DNA of 64,000 nt from NCBI RefSeq assembly GCF_048128805.1, contig NC_136010.1, positions 24,382,980 through 24,446,979 on the forward strand. The letters are read 5' to 3'. The notes under the pieces are model-generated. The model made no database searches, was not told where the DNA came from, and was given only the letters and a program-made list of their open reading frames with translations. Origin of the DNA: Centroberyx gerrardi (taxonomy: Eukaryota; Chordata; Actinopteri; Beryciformes; Berycidae). Made by a program: the position numbers and the translations under genes. Shown here one piece after another: positions 13,142-25,830 of this stretch (position 1 is its first letter; every line of letters begins with the position of its first letter).

Positions 13142-13882
13142 TTTAATAGGGAAAAGATACACATAGAATAGCAGCTACCAAAAAAGACTCAGCTGTAACA
13201 TCAGAGCATGTGAATATTTACAGTTATGGACCCTTTAAAGATCTACATTTACAAGTCATGAAATGTGTGAAAGTGTTGAAATGATTTTTGGACAAAAATC
13301 AGCCGAGTACCAATTCAGCTGGCTGGTTCTAGCTGGTACCTTACAGCATCAGTGACACAATACACTGTACCAATGTAGATGAGATCAATATATAGTCTAT
13401 CCGAGCCCGTCCTCGGACAAGCAAGTCAAAAGGTTAAAATAAGGAAATGCCTCTGTTAAGTCTATGAAGAGGTAATAGTTGTAAGGGCCTTGTTTCCCTC
13501 CGGTCATCTTTTCAGTCCTTTCAGGACTTGGTGATGTGGTTGGACTGGGTTTTAGTGTCATGATCCTTTTCTGTAGTTCTCTTAAGTCCATTTCAAAGCA
13601 AGAGGTGGTAAAAGTTCCAAGCAGGTCTGGAAAGCTTCAGTTTCCAAAGCATCTCCTCTCCATCTGTGAAAACTGTGTTGCTAGAGGCTCGGCATTACAC
13701 CTTGACCAGGCTCCGTTCCAACTTAGCACCAATGTCCCCTTTTCTCTTCAGTGAACAACCTTTTGATCTTCAGTGAAACGACAAGCGGTCGAGGGAAGGG
13801 AACAAGTCTCGTCTCCTCTACAACTACTCTTCCAGTGGATTGGTCTTGGCGTCTTTCCACTCTGCCTTCCGCTACAGTGACA
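13142..13882 (-). other. porcn: porcn 3' UTR with ATTAAA polyadenylation signal
   Basis: The stretch runs from the porcn stop (13883-13885) to a minus-strand ATTAAA (TTTAAT on the plus strand at 13142-13147). No coding exon lies in between. The UTR end is inferred from this variant signal only. Confidence 0.5.
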
Positions 13883-16800
13883 TCACTGAATTAAGCGGTA
13901 GAAGACCCAGCAGGCGAAGACGACCCAGTGGCTCGCCCAGTTCAGCTCGGACCACTTCTGGATGGTGTGGCTCGCTACATAACCCTGCACACAACAACAA
14001 CAAACAACAAACAAGCAAATATTCTGATGGGAAATTTGCCTTCACAAAACAACTTTCCTCAAAGTATGGTAAGAATTTTGTGCACCAATTATAACACAAA
14101 GAAATTTAGGATTGCGTTCCTGGGATTTGTCTTTGCGTTTCTGGGTTTTACAGCGCTTTACAGGGGAAAAAATAAATTAATTGATAAATTCCCTTCCATT
14201 ACAACTTCATCTTTCTTATAGTTAATACTGTCTGCAGGCTATTCTGCCAATATGTAGACCTACTATATGCCCAATAAAACTGATTTCTTCAATATTTTGT
14301 TGTGTTCCTTCATGATGAAAAAGTAACTGTCCAGCATTTTGAGACATTCTCAATTGATGCAGGCTAGAGGAAGGTTCCACAGAATGTGGTAACAGAGTTG
14401 CTATCTATCAGTTTGTTTACTAGGTGAACAATTATGTCAAAATGTCAATTCATTTTTTGAAATTAATTGTAAAAAATATGGCAGTATTTACTCAATAAAT
14501 TGGTAATGGAAGTAAATTTATCAAATGATATATAAATCAATAGCTGTTACATTCTTACGAGGACAATTGATAAGTGTATTATACAACACTTCTGTTCACA
14601 CACAGAAGGAGCTGACTGGGAGGGACTGAGAAGCCTGTCACTCAATCTCTGATCTGACTAATAGAAGAGCAGCAGACCCACATCACATACTTCTGTTAAA
14701 GAAAGCAAACTCAAAACCCAGAAACCAAAAAGCCAAATCCCAGGAACACAGTCGCGCTTCAGCACCATCTGCTGTTCAAAGTTTTCTACTGTGAATGAAG
14801 TTTTCATTTTCAGTTTCTTATTTAACTATGACCAAAACCTTATTCTAACCATAATTGCCTAACCTTAACCCTGCCCTTAACAAAGTTTACAACAATAAAT
14901 ATAATTCATCACCAAGGCATATTGCCTTGCAGCAAGAAAAAGAAAACTTGTCATCTCTCATACTAGACTATCTTTTCATCTGGCTGGTCTTACCTCCTCC
15001 TCTGCCTGGTCGTCAACGTCAGGATCAAACATGGAGCCCAGGTAGGTGAGGTGGAAGATGGCCAGGAGACTGAACAGCAGGTTCAGCAGCATCACCCAGT
15101 ACTCCTAAAGGCCCGGGAGAGACAGTGGTAAGAACGGCTTCATGGCTGACTCTGGTCCCTCCTCAACCCAATTTTTTTCATACTTGCCAAAAGGCCCAGC
15201 ATCTCAATGTGCTGATGTGTCTAAGAGCCTGTCGTATTTTCATTAGGTCCTTGTTGAACTGCCATGTCTGAAATGCCAGTGGTAGTAACCTTTACAGACC
15301 AGCTGATGGTCCATAAGTTAGTGCTGTTGCTAGTTTTAAGATTGATTTTTCCATTTCACATTTCTCTTCAATTTAAATTGCTTGTGGGAGCATTTGCCTA
15401 GCTAATAGAAGATTCATTTCAAGTTCCCTGGTTTCCTGATAAGGTAAGTTGTGTCATTTTACAATATTAGATTGTTTGATTTAGATTTTGCATAGTGTTT
15501 GCTGGTCTTGTGGGTGGGCTTAATCCTTTGTTAGAAGCTCAAGGTTTTATTCTTATGCTTCTCCACAACTGTCAGTAACAGATGTTTGTTTTTATACAGG
15601 TCTTGGCTGATCTGTACATCTCTTTATTTTTCAGTACTTGGTACGGCTTTCCATTGTCTGTTATGGTCTTATTGTATCCATGTTACTTTGCTGCTGACAA
15701 CACCCCAGTTGTAACTGATCCAACAGAGCAGACGCTGTACCTTCCTGTGCTGATGGCTGCAGTCGGAGCTGCAGGGCCTGGACAGGATACAAGCACTGAA
15801 AATGGCTGCAAGCTTCTTTCTCAGAACTGTAATGGGAAAGATGAGAAAAAACACAACAACATTGACAATGGGAACTAAATTAGCTTTCCTTCATCATCAC
15901 TGCCACATTGTTTCTTCATGGGCCACAGATCTTGGGAGCATTTCAAGAAGCAGGATTATACAGTAAGGCAGATGGAAATGGAAATGTTTCCAAGTAGAAA
16001 ATGTGCATTATGCCAGCCTTATGTTTACAACATGTATGTGTTGGTAGCGATTTTACCAGTGAATGGTGGTTGATGGCATTTACTATTCTTGTACATTTTT
16101 TACAATGTTTGTCCCTAGACATCAGTCATCAAGTTGGTAGCTTTGGTTAACTCCTACTGTATGTGCAAAGTGCTGGGTAAATGCCATTAGATACAATGGC
16201 AACCAAAAGATGACAGCCTTCAACACTGAATCACCCTCCTACTGCTGCCCACACTGGTGATGAAGGATCATCCACTGTGAGGACAGCAGGGTGACAGTGC
16301 AGCTCTGTGAAGCCTCGACTGCAGAGCTATAATCAGAGGAAACAATATTTTTCCGATTTTTGTAAAAGAGGTTGACGGGATGTTGCTGGTAAAACTTATT
16401 TTCTCAATGGAAATAAAAAACTCGTAAAATATTTTTGCTTTTTGGATTCAGCTGTTGGAGATTACTGGTTGGCCCTGCGTTGGTGTATTGGCTACCTGGA
16501 GGTATGTAAAGCTCTACAGTGAAGTAAGTGATGAAATTGTAAACACAATCACACAATAAATGTATAAAGCAGGGATGTTAGCAAATGCGTATTCATACCA
16601 TGTTCAACATAGGTGATGAATCCCAAGGAGAGCAGAACAGCCCCAAGGTGAAAACTCAGACCCTGAAGGAAACCAAATGGCAGATTTAGGCAAAGCAGTG
16701 ACAGTAAATAAAGTCATACAAGATGCAGGGTTCCTACACATTTCTTCTAATCAAATTTCATAACTTTTCCATGACATTTAATGTCATTTCCATATCTGTC

Positions 16801-19800
16801 AGCGTCTATGTTCAAATGTTATATTTTCTGTTAAATACAGAAAAAAGCATAAGTATTGAGGGGTTGGAACCAAACCTAGACATTCACAGCTCTTATGGAT
16901 GCACAATGTAATGCAACATGGAACACCTGAGCAATTAGAAACTCCTCATCATCATTCATTTGTCCCAATACTGATGCTCACTTGAAAATGGGTAGACTGA
17001 ACACAACAAATGACATTGCTCTAACATGATTTAATGTATGCAAAAAGAAATTCTGTATGTATGCACTCATGATACTGTAAGGCACTTTGGATTAAAGTAT
17101 ACACTTTCATATCATCTTACTAACGTGCAGTAAGGCGCTGGCTGTGTACGTGACCAGGATGGCTGGAAATGTCCCGAGTTTCATGGCATTTTTGAAGACA
17201 TCTGAGGAACATGCGGGACAGGAAGACGGTAAAGAGACAACACAATGACATTATAGAAATATGCTAACTTTTTGACAAATAATGATGTGATGAGCAGTAA
17301 CACTTTCACCTCTCTTTGTCCAGCAGCACTGACGTCTTTGAGATGACACCAAGCAGGCTTGTACCATTACACCAATACAGTGAACCAGATACTGTAAATA
17401 CTGGACAATGAGGTGATATTGTTCCCGATCTTCTTGTCACACAAAGTCACAGTCCTATAAAAAATGCTTTGCTGACACAGATTTTACCAACAGATCTGGT
17501 TTCCATGATGTAGCCAAAACTTGAGTGTCATGAGTAATTCAATAATAATGTGAGTTCACAGCCACTGATATGACTGTTTAGTCATTCTGCAATGTGAACA
17601 AGAGAGGAGAGGCAGGTGCTTACAGGTATTGAGCCAGCGAGACATGGGGATGTTCCAGGACGTCACCACCACAACCATGGACCGAGGCATTTCCACGCTG
17701 AGGGGCTTCACCACGCTCATGTCCCTGCAAAGCCAAACACCATTAATTTGGGGTCACTGGGCAAAAATGATCAAGATATAAGCCATATTTCCCAATCTGA
17801 AAAAATCTATCGCTCTTTTTTGGGTGATAAAAGGATTTCTGAGACGCTACGTGGCTTTTTGAGTCTGATTTTGGTTATAAGGGAAATCCTCTGATACTGC
17901 TCCCTTATTTTAGCCTAGTCTGCCCCATCCAGACAAACTGGAGACCAGCCATCACTGCTTACAAGACACACCACTTATCGAAGATTGTCTGTTTATATCT
18001 GTCACCAGAATGAAGAGCGAGAGAAGAGCAGGTTCTTTGTGGCTATGTCATCATTCCTGTACCACTACAAGATCACTCCACCATCATCCTACTAAGTAGA
18101 TCACTGGTGTTACACCCACACAGCCCCAACTTACCACTTGATGTTGTCTTTCTCTTCAGTAAAGCCTGCTCCGGCTAGCATGGTGGTGCCTTCACTGAGG
18201 TGACCCACAAAGTAGTTACTGAAGTGGAAGGACACTGCATTCTCATAGGCATGGAGCCACCTGCACAGCAACAAACCACATACATGTGAAATCACATACT
18301 GCTGCCTCCAAATATAACCCTATTTTTTAATTTCTAAGACTTTTATTGGGAATGCTGGGTCTACACTACAGTAGAGTAATGGAGGGAGAAAAGCAATTCC
18401 TCAAGGAGATGATCAATGCGAGAGGCATCTCCATTTCAGGTCATACTTTCAAAGTACTGTAGTGAACTCATGACAAAACTGTGTGAGAATAAATCTAGAT
18501 TCCCATCCTGAAAACAAAGCTTACCTTTCTCACGTGTCTTAGAAGCAGGGAAACAAAGAGAAAGAGACAGAACATTCTCAAATGGTTTAATAGTACAAGC
18601 TCTTGTATTGCCAAAACTAACGAAATTGCAGGAAGAGAAAAAACTGAACCAAAGTTTGACTCACTTGTGTGTGATTCTGTTTCCGTGGATTGGGATGAAG
18701 AAAGGGAAAAGGTAAGGGGCGATGCAGTTGGAGACCAGCAGGCAGACCTGGCTCTTCAGCAGACTGACGGAGGAATTCAGCAGCCACGCCCAGCTCTGAA
18801 CAACAAGACCCTTTATTAATACAGCACTTAGCAAAACACAAGTAAATGGCGGTTAAAAGATGGAATAAAATAGAAAAGGTCGGCAGTTACTCACTAGCTT
18901 CTTGCCCTCGACGGCGTCCTTGTAGCTGGAGAAGCTGATCCAGGGGCCGAAGACGACGGTGCCCACGAAGAGAACGTAGCCCAGGAACTCTGCTGGGGAC
19001 GGCAGGCCGGCCACCACTCCTCTGTCCAGGTCGAAGGCTAGAGAGATGGCCTTCATGGCTACCACCATCTGGGAGCCTTATGGGTTGGACACAAAGTCAG
19101 TTAAGGCTGGACTGTGGATGGAAAACACACCAACCATGATCCTGGATTATAGAAATGGAGACATCTCTCTGAAAAAGCATCTTTCTGGATTGTAAGACAC
19201 ATGTCCCAGAGCAGGGCTGCACAATACTGACAAAAAACATATTACTGACTTTAAATTGACTGTTGATTAATTGTTTTCAGATTTTTTTTTCTTCTGAATA
19301 TTGCAATTGCAATATGACCTTTGAATGTACACGTTTCCATATTAGTTATTTTTCAGTGCTTGAACAAATATCAATAAAAACTGTATGGACAATTAAATGC
19401 TCTTGTTTAGAATTTGCTTAATTTTGAATATAATGTATGATTCTCTCCATATGCATGTAGCCTTGTAAGCCACAGATTCTGAACAGCAGCAGAATGCCTT
19501 GTTTGGGAAGCTTTGTGGAACACACTGACAGGAAAAAATACAGACTCTTGCTAGAAATTGCAGTAGTCAACACTTCAATTTTTTCCACCAAATAATTGTG
19601 GAGCACTGTCCCAGACATATAATGGTTGCTTGAGGTTGGGGGAGGTGTCAGAACTTGTGGCATTATACTGTATAAAACAAGTTCAAATGTAGGGAGTAGC
19701 TTCCAAGCTAAAATGAACACAACTTTGAAAGCTTAAGTGCAGACAATATTTTCTGTCCAAATAACGGAACATTTACCTCTCATTTTATGCCAGGTCACCT

Positions 19801-20746
19801 GGTCGATTAAATGCAGCTCTCTGAAAAGAAGAAGTAGGACATCTCTATTAGAGGACTGGAATTCTATACCAGATTCCCAGAAGTGACCCTGGGATCTATC
19901 AGGGTTGCTAAACAATTTAGGAAATCAGTTTATAGGGAATCTTTTGTTATTCTGCAACCTGGCTTGTCTGACTCTTATTTTATTGTGAACCCCACCCGTC
20001 TCACTCCTGGGTTGCCATGGGTTTTTAAGCAATAACCCAGTAGAAGCTATGCTTAACAGTGAATTTGGAATGTGTTGTTAGACATAATGCTGAGTAACAC
20101 ACACCAGTTGAAGAAAGATAAATGCAAATGCTTTTATTTTAATCAATGATAATAGTAATCACTTAATGTTATTCTTCCACCTCTAGTAGTGGTATGAGTG
20201 GTGACTCTGGATTAGCATATTCATAATGTGTTAATTAAAATGATATCATTAATAATGAACTGTTATGCAGTTACAGGCCTGTGTTTATCAGATATTTAAT
20301 GCAGCATTGGGATCCTGTGGAAAAGACTGTAGATATGAGCCTCCTACTTCAAAAAAACATTCAGCTTTCAGATGGTAAATACTGCTTGGGAATGATATAT
20401 TCATTTCAAACAGAAACGCTTCCAGAGGCACTCGAGCTGAACTCATGTCCCACCATAATCACCATGATATATTAAACATAAGCAGTGAATGCATTAATTA
20501 GCAAATATTTCCATGTCAACATACCAACGTAACGCTTGTATGGGTGGTATTAATATGAACTGTGTATCGTATTATGGTGTTACAGTAGTTTCAGGAAAAT
20601 AGTTTTTCCTCATTAATATGTATGCAGCAGGGTGCTCTAAAATCTACTCAGATTATCTACTCTATAGGAGGAGCCTGTGGTGCAAGTATGAAGTTTCAAT
20701 CATGTATTGTTCTTGAGTTATTGTTTTCACAAGAATGTGTCTATAC

Positions 20747-20780
<34 letters not shown>

Positions 20781-21706
20781 GCTACCATGACTACATAATG
20801 TTTTGCCGTAAAAATTGAAACATGAGAACACTTCAAAGTCGTTGCTTTGCCCTCAAGTTGTTCTTTCCTTATTTCCCTACAATGTGAATGCAGCATAACA
20901 GCGGCTTCCGACGTGTCAGAACTGGCATACGTTTCTTTGAAAGTGTTTTCTCACCCCATGAGGAGGTAGATGAGGATGACTCCGGAGAGGAAGAGGCCTT
21001 TGCTGCTGGACTGGCGGCTGAGCAGCAGAACCAGGTAACAGAGCGCGCTGAGCAGCAGCACCCACAGCATGTGCAGCTCAAAAAACAGGAAGAGGCCATA
21101 AATCCCTGCCAACACTGACACCACGTGCTTCAGAGTGGACAGGCCTCCTGATGAAGACAAGGGGCAAGAGAAGAATTAATACAAAATACTATGCATAAAA
21201 TCACAATGAAGAGGTGTCTTGCTTCCATAATTTGACGTTTGAGAGAGAAAGGCAGTTTTATATGAAGGCAGGAGCTGTTCAAAAATCTGTGATGGTACTA
21301 TTTGCTGGAATTTTTATGTACGCCTACTGGTTCATCACAAGCATTATATATAGTAACAGTGTTAAAATCAAGGAACAGTATGTCAAGACACCCACTATCC
21401 AATGTTGATGTGAGGTACACATTTTCCAACAATGCAAGTGTCCAAGGCAGATGAGATTATCATTTCTATCAAGGCTGCTGTTTGTATGTATAGGTACTAG
21501 TCTATGTGTATAGTGTGTATTTTGTTTGAGGTTGTAAGAGAAGCCTTGCTGGATGCTGGTGCTTCCTCACCGAGCCTGAAGCAGAGTCTGCAGAGCAGGC
21601 AGAGCAGCAGCAGCCTCCACACCTGCTGCAGGCCCTGCTCCACCGTACTGAGGCCGCAGCTCTCGGCTAGCTGCAGCCACAGTTCCAGCCTGCTGGGAGA
21701 CTCCAT
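13883..21706 (-). CDS. porcn: Protein-serine O-palmitoleoyltransferase porcupine, complete
   Basis: Porcupine is an endoplasmic-reticulum MBOAT enzyme that attaches palmitoleate to Wnt proteins, which is needed for their secretion and receptor binding. Coding exons (minus strand) are 21571-21706, 20955-21147, 19777-19820, 18895-19076, 18665-18795, 18135-18260, 17624-17724, 17125-17201, 16599-16662, 15741-15826, 14994-15104 and 13883-13984. They sum to 1353 bp, or 450 aa, close to mammalian isoforms. Recognisable blocks are [51 protein letters not shown], the MBOAT active-site region TASALLHGLSFHL (putative catalytic His330, last codon of exon 8), CSHQHRK and the C-terminus [16 protein letters not shown]. 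The ATG at 21706 starts [10 protein letters not shown], aligned to the family N-terminus, seven bases inside its exon. The short alternative exons that vary between mammalian isoforms (after GNRITHK) are not seen in frame. Confidence 0.96.
14111..14751. repeat. Terminal-inverted-repeat element in porcn last intron
   Basis: The arms at about 14111-14150 and 14711-14751 are reverse complementary; both contain TTCCTGGGATTTG and TTTCTGGGTTTT blocks in mirrored order. They enclose about 560 bp of AT-rich, non-coding sequence. This fits a non-autonomous DNA transposon. The target duplication is not clear, so the family is left open. Confidence 0.6.
20640..20800 (+). repeat. Dispersed repeat with (ACAG)n tail
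   Basis: A stretch reading CAAGTATGAAGTTTCAAT, then TTCTTGAGTTATTGTTTTCACAAG, runs into about eight ACAG units at 20749-20780. The same text preceding an ACAG array is familiar from many fish genomes, from memory only. It lies in a porcn intron and has no coding capacity. Confidence 0.55.
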
Positions 21707-21839
21707 ACTGATTCTGCAGACACAAAAACGCATCACATTATACTCTTTTCTTCGTTCAGGGCAGGAGCTTCAGTGGCCCCGATGTGTGTCGTTCTCTTGT
21801 ATGGAGAGAACTTCAAGCCAATCCCATTAGTAAATCTAG

Positions 21840-22250
21840 CAGGTTTATATGACCTTGCTTATCAGCAGGTATGCATAACCAGTAGGACATGATTAAAGAC
21901 ATTAAACGAATCGCAACGGTCTTCTGGTAAATTCGGCATGTACCCGATACACCAAGCAGCACTTACATTTAAGCTTGTAAAATGTGTTCAAACAGTACGT
22001 TACCGCCCAACACGATGTGTTTTGGTGGAAAAATGTTGTGGCGGTAACAGGCAAACCAGATAAAACAGTTGATGTCAGACAGAAATCGTGTTGCTTGGTG
22101 AACTGGATGTATGCCGAGTTGAAGAGTGGTTCCTACAGATTCACAAACGACCTTTAGTCATTTTTAAGGAGGTATGTAAGTTTGCCTATAAGCAAGGCGA
22201 CATTATCTTGGCAATTTTTTGAATGGAGTTTGGCGTGAAGTTCTCTCTAT
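21840..22250. repeat. Long palindromic element in porcn intron 1 (copy 2)
   Basis: The arms at about 21851-21963 and 22089-22200 are imperfect reverse complements meeting at ACCAAGCAGCA / TTGCTTGGTG. The right arm is followed by GAATGGAGTTTGGCGTGAAG. Arm sequence, core and right flank match copy 1 in suv39h1 intron 1 (7090-7505). An inner GTTACCGCCC / GGCGGTAAC pair adds a second level of folding. Confidence 0.75.
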
Positions 22251-22817
22251 ACAAGGGGATGGCACACATCGGGGCAAATCTTCAATTACATTTACTAAGG
22301 TTATAGGCTACCCAATCCACGAAAAGGTCCAGAGAAGTTCCTTGACGGTAGCTGAAACGCTGGCAAATGACATGGCCAGCTAATGTTAGCCTACTTTCAA
22401 CAAATATAGCTTGCCGACTAACTTAGCAAGCCAGGTGGATGGACTGCCTGTTAGCTAACTGGTCAATAGTAGCTGCTTTCGAAAAAATAGCTGGTTTGCT
22501 AACTTAGTAAGCCACATGGATGGACTCGCTGTTAGCTAACGTAACTGGCTAACTTTGCTTCTATCTATGCTGGCTGCGTCGCTTAGTAACCCTTGAGTAA
22601 CGCTAGTTAGCGAGTCCGGTCATAGTTAGCTAGCTAGCTAACACAAGATAGAACCGTAACATAGCTGGTGATGCAGAATAAATCACAACAATTCAGCGTA
22701 ACGTTATGTGCAACATGGTAGTAGGGCAGTACACAATTTTCTTTGGAAAAACAGCTGGAGTCGGTGCAACTGGGATGTTAGTTAACAAAATGGTTCTTAT
22801 AAAGTTGACTAACTTAC

Positions 22818-22870
22818 CTGATGTGTGGAAGAGGTGTTCAGCCTGGAGCTACTATGATAAAACCTGACAC
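22818..22870 (-). other. porcn: Probable non-coding first exon of porcn
   Basis: On the minus strand CACATCAG is followed by GTAAGTT, a strong donor with the exon ending at 22818. The ATG exon of porcn starts at an acceptor (CTGCAG, exon from 21713), only 7 bases before the ATG. An upstream 5' UTR exon is therefore required, and this donor is the best candidate. Its 5' limit is unknown. Confidence 0.5.
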
Positions 22871-23559
22871 TAGGTGGCAGTATAACGGAGATAACCGTTT
22901 CACAGTGTGTGTTATGAGCTGTCTGTCCCAGTCAGGATGTGCCTTACTGAAAGAAATAGTTATAGAAACACCTTACGGTCTACGAGAAATACAGAATTAT
23001 ATATGAGTAAACAAAAAAGCCAAATAATTACATAATCACATTAGCTTGCGACCAATTTTTATTTCTAAATCATTAAATATCACACAATTCGTGATAAATA
23101 TTTTATTTTTCATGATGCCAATTTTTTTTTTTACAGTAATGTGATTCTATTGAATTTCATTTTAAATTCGTTTCATAATAACCAATTATATATTTATGTA
23201 TTATTTCTAAGTGGCTTTCTGTCTAAATACTATACTTATTTCATAATAATACTTTTGCAAATGGTACATTTCCCTCTGATTTATTTGTTCATTTGTATCA
23301 TTTATTAATGATACTTTCCATGGTCCTGGGTCAGTCATGGTCATTGGTTGCTCACATATTAAGACTGAAATACTGATCTTATTTAATTATCTAGTAATTC
23401 ACCAACTGATCAGAAGCAGGATATAAGGAGAGGACTAATACTAATACTAGAGTCCTTTACAGAGCCAGTGACCGAAACAGGAACAACCTCTTTAAGCACC
23501 ACTGTGGACAAAACCAGGGACATTAGAGCAATGTGCGTGTCTGATATTATTGACAAATC
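22871..23559. other. AT-rich intergenic DNA, nothing recognised
   Basis: Upstream flank of porcn and left flank of a retroelement relic. It is very AT-rich around 22980-23400, with no recognisable gene. Confidence 0.5.
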
Positions 23560-24115
23560 ACTTGAGATTCAAAAGATTATTTCTAAAATTTTGAATTTTG
23601 ATCCCCAATTAAAATCATTCACTTCCAACCCACATAGATTTAGTTTTCAAAGGGGTAGGAATGTGAAAGACAGTCTGGTCTCAAATACAGTATGTTTGTG
23701 TCCCCCAATACATACAATACTAAAACCTTCAACCGCGCACAGACAGGACAGGAATACACTATAAAGGATTCATTGCAATCCAACTCATATTTCCAGAAAT
23801 GCCCTTGTGGAATGATTCATGTGGGACAAACCAAACATAACCACAAACCATGTACTGCAGAACATAAGGCGGCAATCTGCAGTGGAAACATGGAATATTG
23901 TGTATCATGGCATTATAAAGATGGATGCCACGGCTCAGCAGCCGCTCTTTCATAGGCCTTGAGAAAATCTTTCCTCACCTAGAGGGGGGTAACACAGAAA
24001 AACAGCTCCAACAAAGAGAGGCTTATTGGATTTTTACACTCAACAGTATGGAGCCTCATGGTCTTAATGAGCCAATAGACCCTAGCTGTTTCCTTTGGAC
24101 TCACTTACTAGGCTA
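23560..24115 (+). mobile_element. Decayed Penelope-like retroelement (RT end plus GIY-YIG region)
   Basis: Several frames together read like the 3' part of a fish Penelope-like element. First comes ILNFDPQLKS with FSFQRGRNVKDSLV (end of the reverse transcriptase and linker). Then, in another frame, comes FQKCPCGMIHVGQTKHN with TAEHKAA, the CPCG-x-x-x-VGQT core of the GIY-YIG endonuclease. Finally, in a third frame, comes LQQREAYWIFTLNSMEPHGLNE near the end. The frame changes and the lost 5' part show it is a truncated dead copy. The assignment rests on remembered family motifs. Confidence 0.7.
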
Positions 24116-25080
24116 TGAGCTATGTATTTCTAAACAATATATGTAACCTTCTACTATGTCTTTCTGAAATCTTACTGATGAGATAATGTTTTTTTTATAT
24201 TTCTATATTTATATGATGCACTGTTGTGTTTGATTTTACTTCAAAAATGTATAAGTGCTCCTGTAGAGATTCGTCTAATCATGTATGCAGTTTCCTCATG
24301 AATTAATGAAACCGAACCATGGCATTGGGGAGTTAATGGTAACCTCTAGAAAAGAGTCTTTTTGCATGGGTGGGGGAGGGGGGTCTATTGGTCTACATTC
24401 ATATTATGTGTTAGTGTGTGTGCTGTTTGTTGCCAGTCATATATTGGAAATAGTGGATTGAATCGTGTATGCAGACAAGCTTCTGTTATCCCTTTAATAT
24501 TTTCTAATGTCAGGGACAGACTGACTCCTGAAAAAGCAGAGCTGTGATCAGTGAGTCAGACAAGCTGCAGTATTTGTTAATGGAATCCTCAGCTGTCACA
24601 CTTCCTCCTGCAGCCTCCAGGCAGTGTCGGCTCGCCTCTCCTCTTGTTTTTACGACTCTCCGGCCTTCTGCTTGGATGCCTCAGGCCGCTCTCCTTCCCT
24701 CTCCTTCCCTCTCCTTCTTCTTTCTCTTTTTGCATCATCCCGGCAGCAGATGTCAGTGAAACCGGCCACAGCTCTACTAATTAGGCCCTTCAGTTGTGGC
24801 AGATTTCCCCCCTTGTCGAGCGCCGCCGCTCACCGCGCCTCGTTGTTATTGTGAGAAGAGCCGCGATGGCTGGCAGAAGGTTTTTATTGGACCCTGAATG
24901 AGTTAAACCCGGAGCCTCTATTGCCTCTGCTCCAATTTCTGTTCACACATTTGTTTCCTCATCTCAATCCTTTATGTCTCCCCTGTCCAAAGCAGAGTGC
25001 TCAGCAGAGGGCTCGGGGCCTGCAGGCAGCGCTAATCATTTTCAACTTCTTGCCTCCGCCAAGTTACCTCCCCTGTTAGT
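24116..25080. other. Intergenic; GC-richer block, possible conserved non-coding DNA
   Basis: No coding exon is recognised. From about 24590 to 25060 base composition becomes GC-richer than the surrounding AT-rich DNA. It includes a pyrimidine tract (CCTTCCCTCTCCTTC repeats near 24690-24725), a CTAATTAG homeodomain-type core near 24776 and CGCCGCCGCT near 24821. It could be regulatory DNA upstream of myt1 or porcn, but that is inference. Confidence 0.35.
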
Positions 25081-25215
25081 TTGTTCGTCTGTCTGCCTGT
25101 CAGCAAGATATCACACAAACTTCTGAACAGATTTCCATGAAATTTGGTGCACAGACAGAAAGGCCTTGGGCAGGGAACAACTGATTAGATTGTGGTGGGG
25201 ATCCAGATCTGGGAT
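25081..25215 (+). repeat. Dispersed fish repeat (GATTTCCATGAAATTTGG type)
   Basis: The wording from CTGTCAGCAAGATATCAC through GGAACAACTGATTAGATT to GGTGGGGATCCAGATCTGGG matches a very widespread animal transposon fragment known to me from fish and invertebrate genomes. It is non-coding. The family name is not certain. Confidence 0.5.
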
Positions 25216-25555
25216 TTCTGCCATTAGACAATTATGTTTTTTTTAGCCATAACTATGAAGCTGAGATAGATTGATTGCAAATCATAAGGGTTTGCATGAT
25301 CAAGAAATCAATTGTACTTAAAATTGAAATGATAGGAATTATGTCTTTGGGTGTAACTGGAAGTTGGAGAGTTGTTCAGCGTTGGTGGAGGTTTGCCTTC
25401 TGGTCTTGTAGAGACACAGCAGGGTTGAAATCAATGCATCTCATTTCAGGAATTGGATTTTCCTGGAAAAGCACATGTAGATTTTAAATTGATTGAACTG
25501 AAAGTGCGTGGAACATCATCCCTGGGTCATTGATTCACTTCTGTTTCCATTCATT

Positions 25556-25830
25556 CATTCATTCACTGCTGCTTATTCCTTTTCAGGGTGTTGCGGGGGC
25601 TGGAGCCTATCCCAGCATGCACTGGGTGGAAGGCAGGGAGACAGGTGAGTCCATCACAGGGCGAACACAGATAGACACACACTCACATTCATACCTTTAG
25701 AGGACAATTTAGAGTCTCCAATCCACCTATGGAGGAAAGAACACAGGGAGAACATGCAAACTCCACACAGAAAGGAGCGGGAATCAAACCCACAACTTTC
25801 TGGATGTGAGGACAAAGTGCCAGGCCACAC
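25556..25830 (+). repeat. Dispersed fish repeat (GGGCTGGAGCCTATCCCAGC type)
   Basis: It contains the hallmark strings GGGGGCTGGAGCCTATCCCA, GACAATTTAGAGTCTCCAAT and AACATGCAAACTCCACACAG. These are ubiquitous in teleost genomes as an interspersed repeat of probable LINE/SINE origin. It starts after an (ATTC)n tract. No coding capacity. Confidence 0.65.

Noticed and set aside
18525-18537. Possible 13-nt micro-exon in porcn (ACACGTGAGAAAG between AG and GT)
   Set aside because: It sits where mammalian PORCN has alternatively used small exons. However, 13 nt breaks the reading frame into exon 6, so I did not include it. RNA-seq junctions would settle it.
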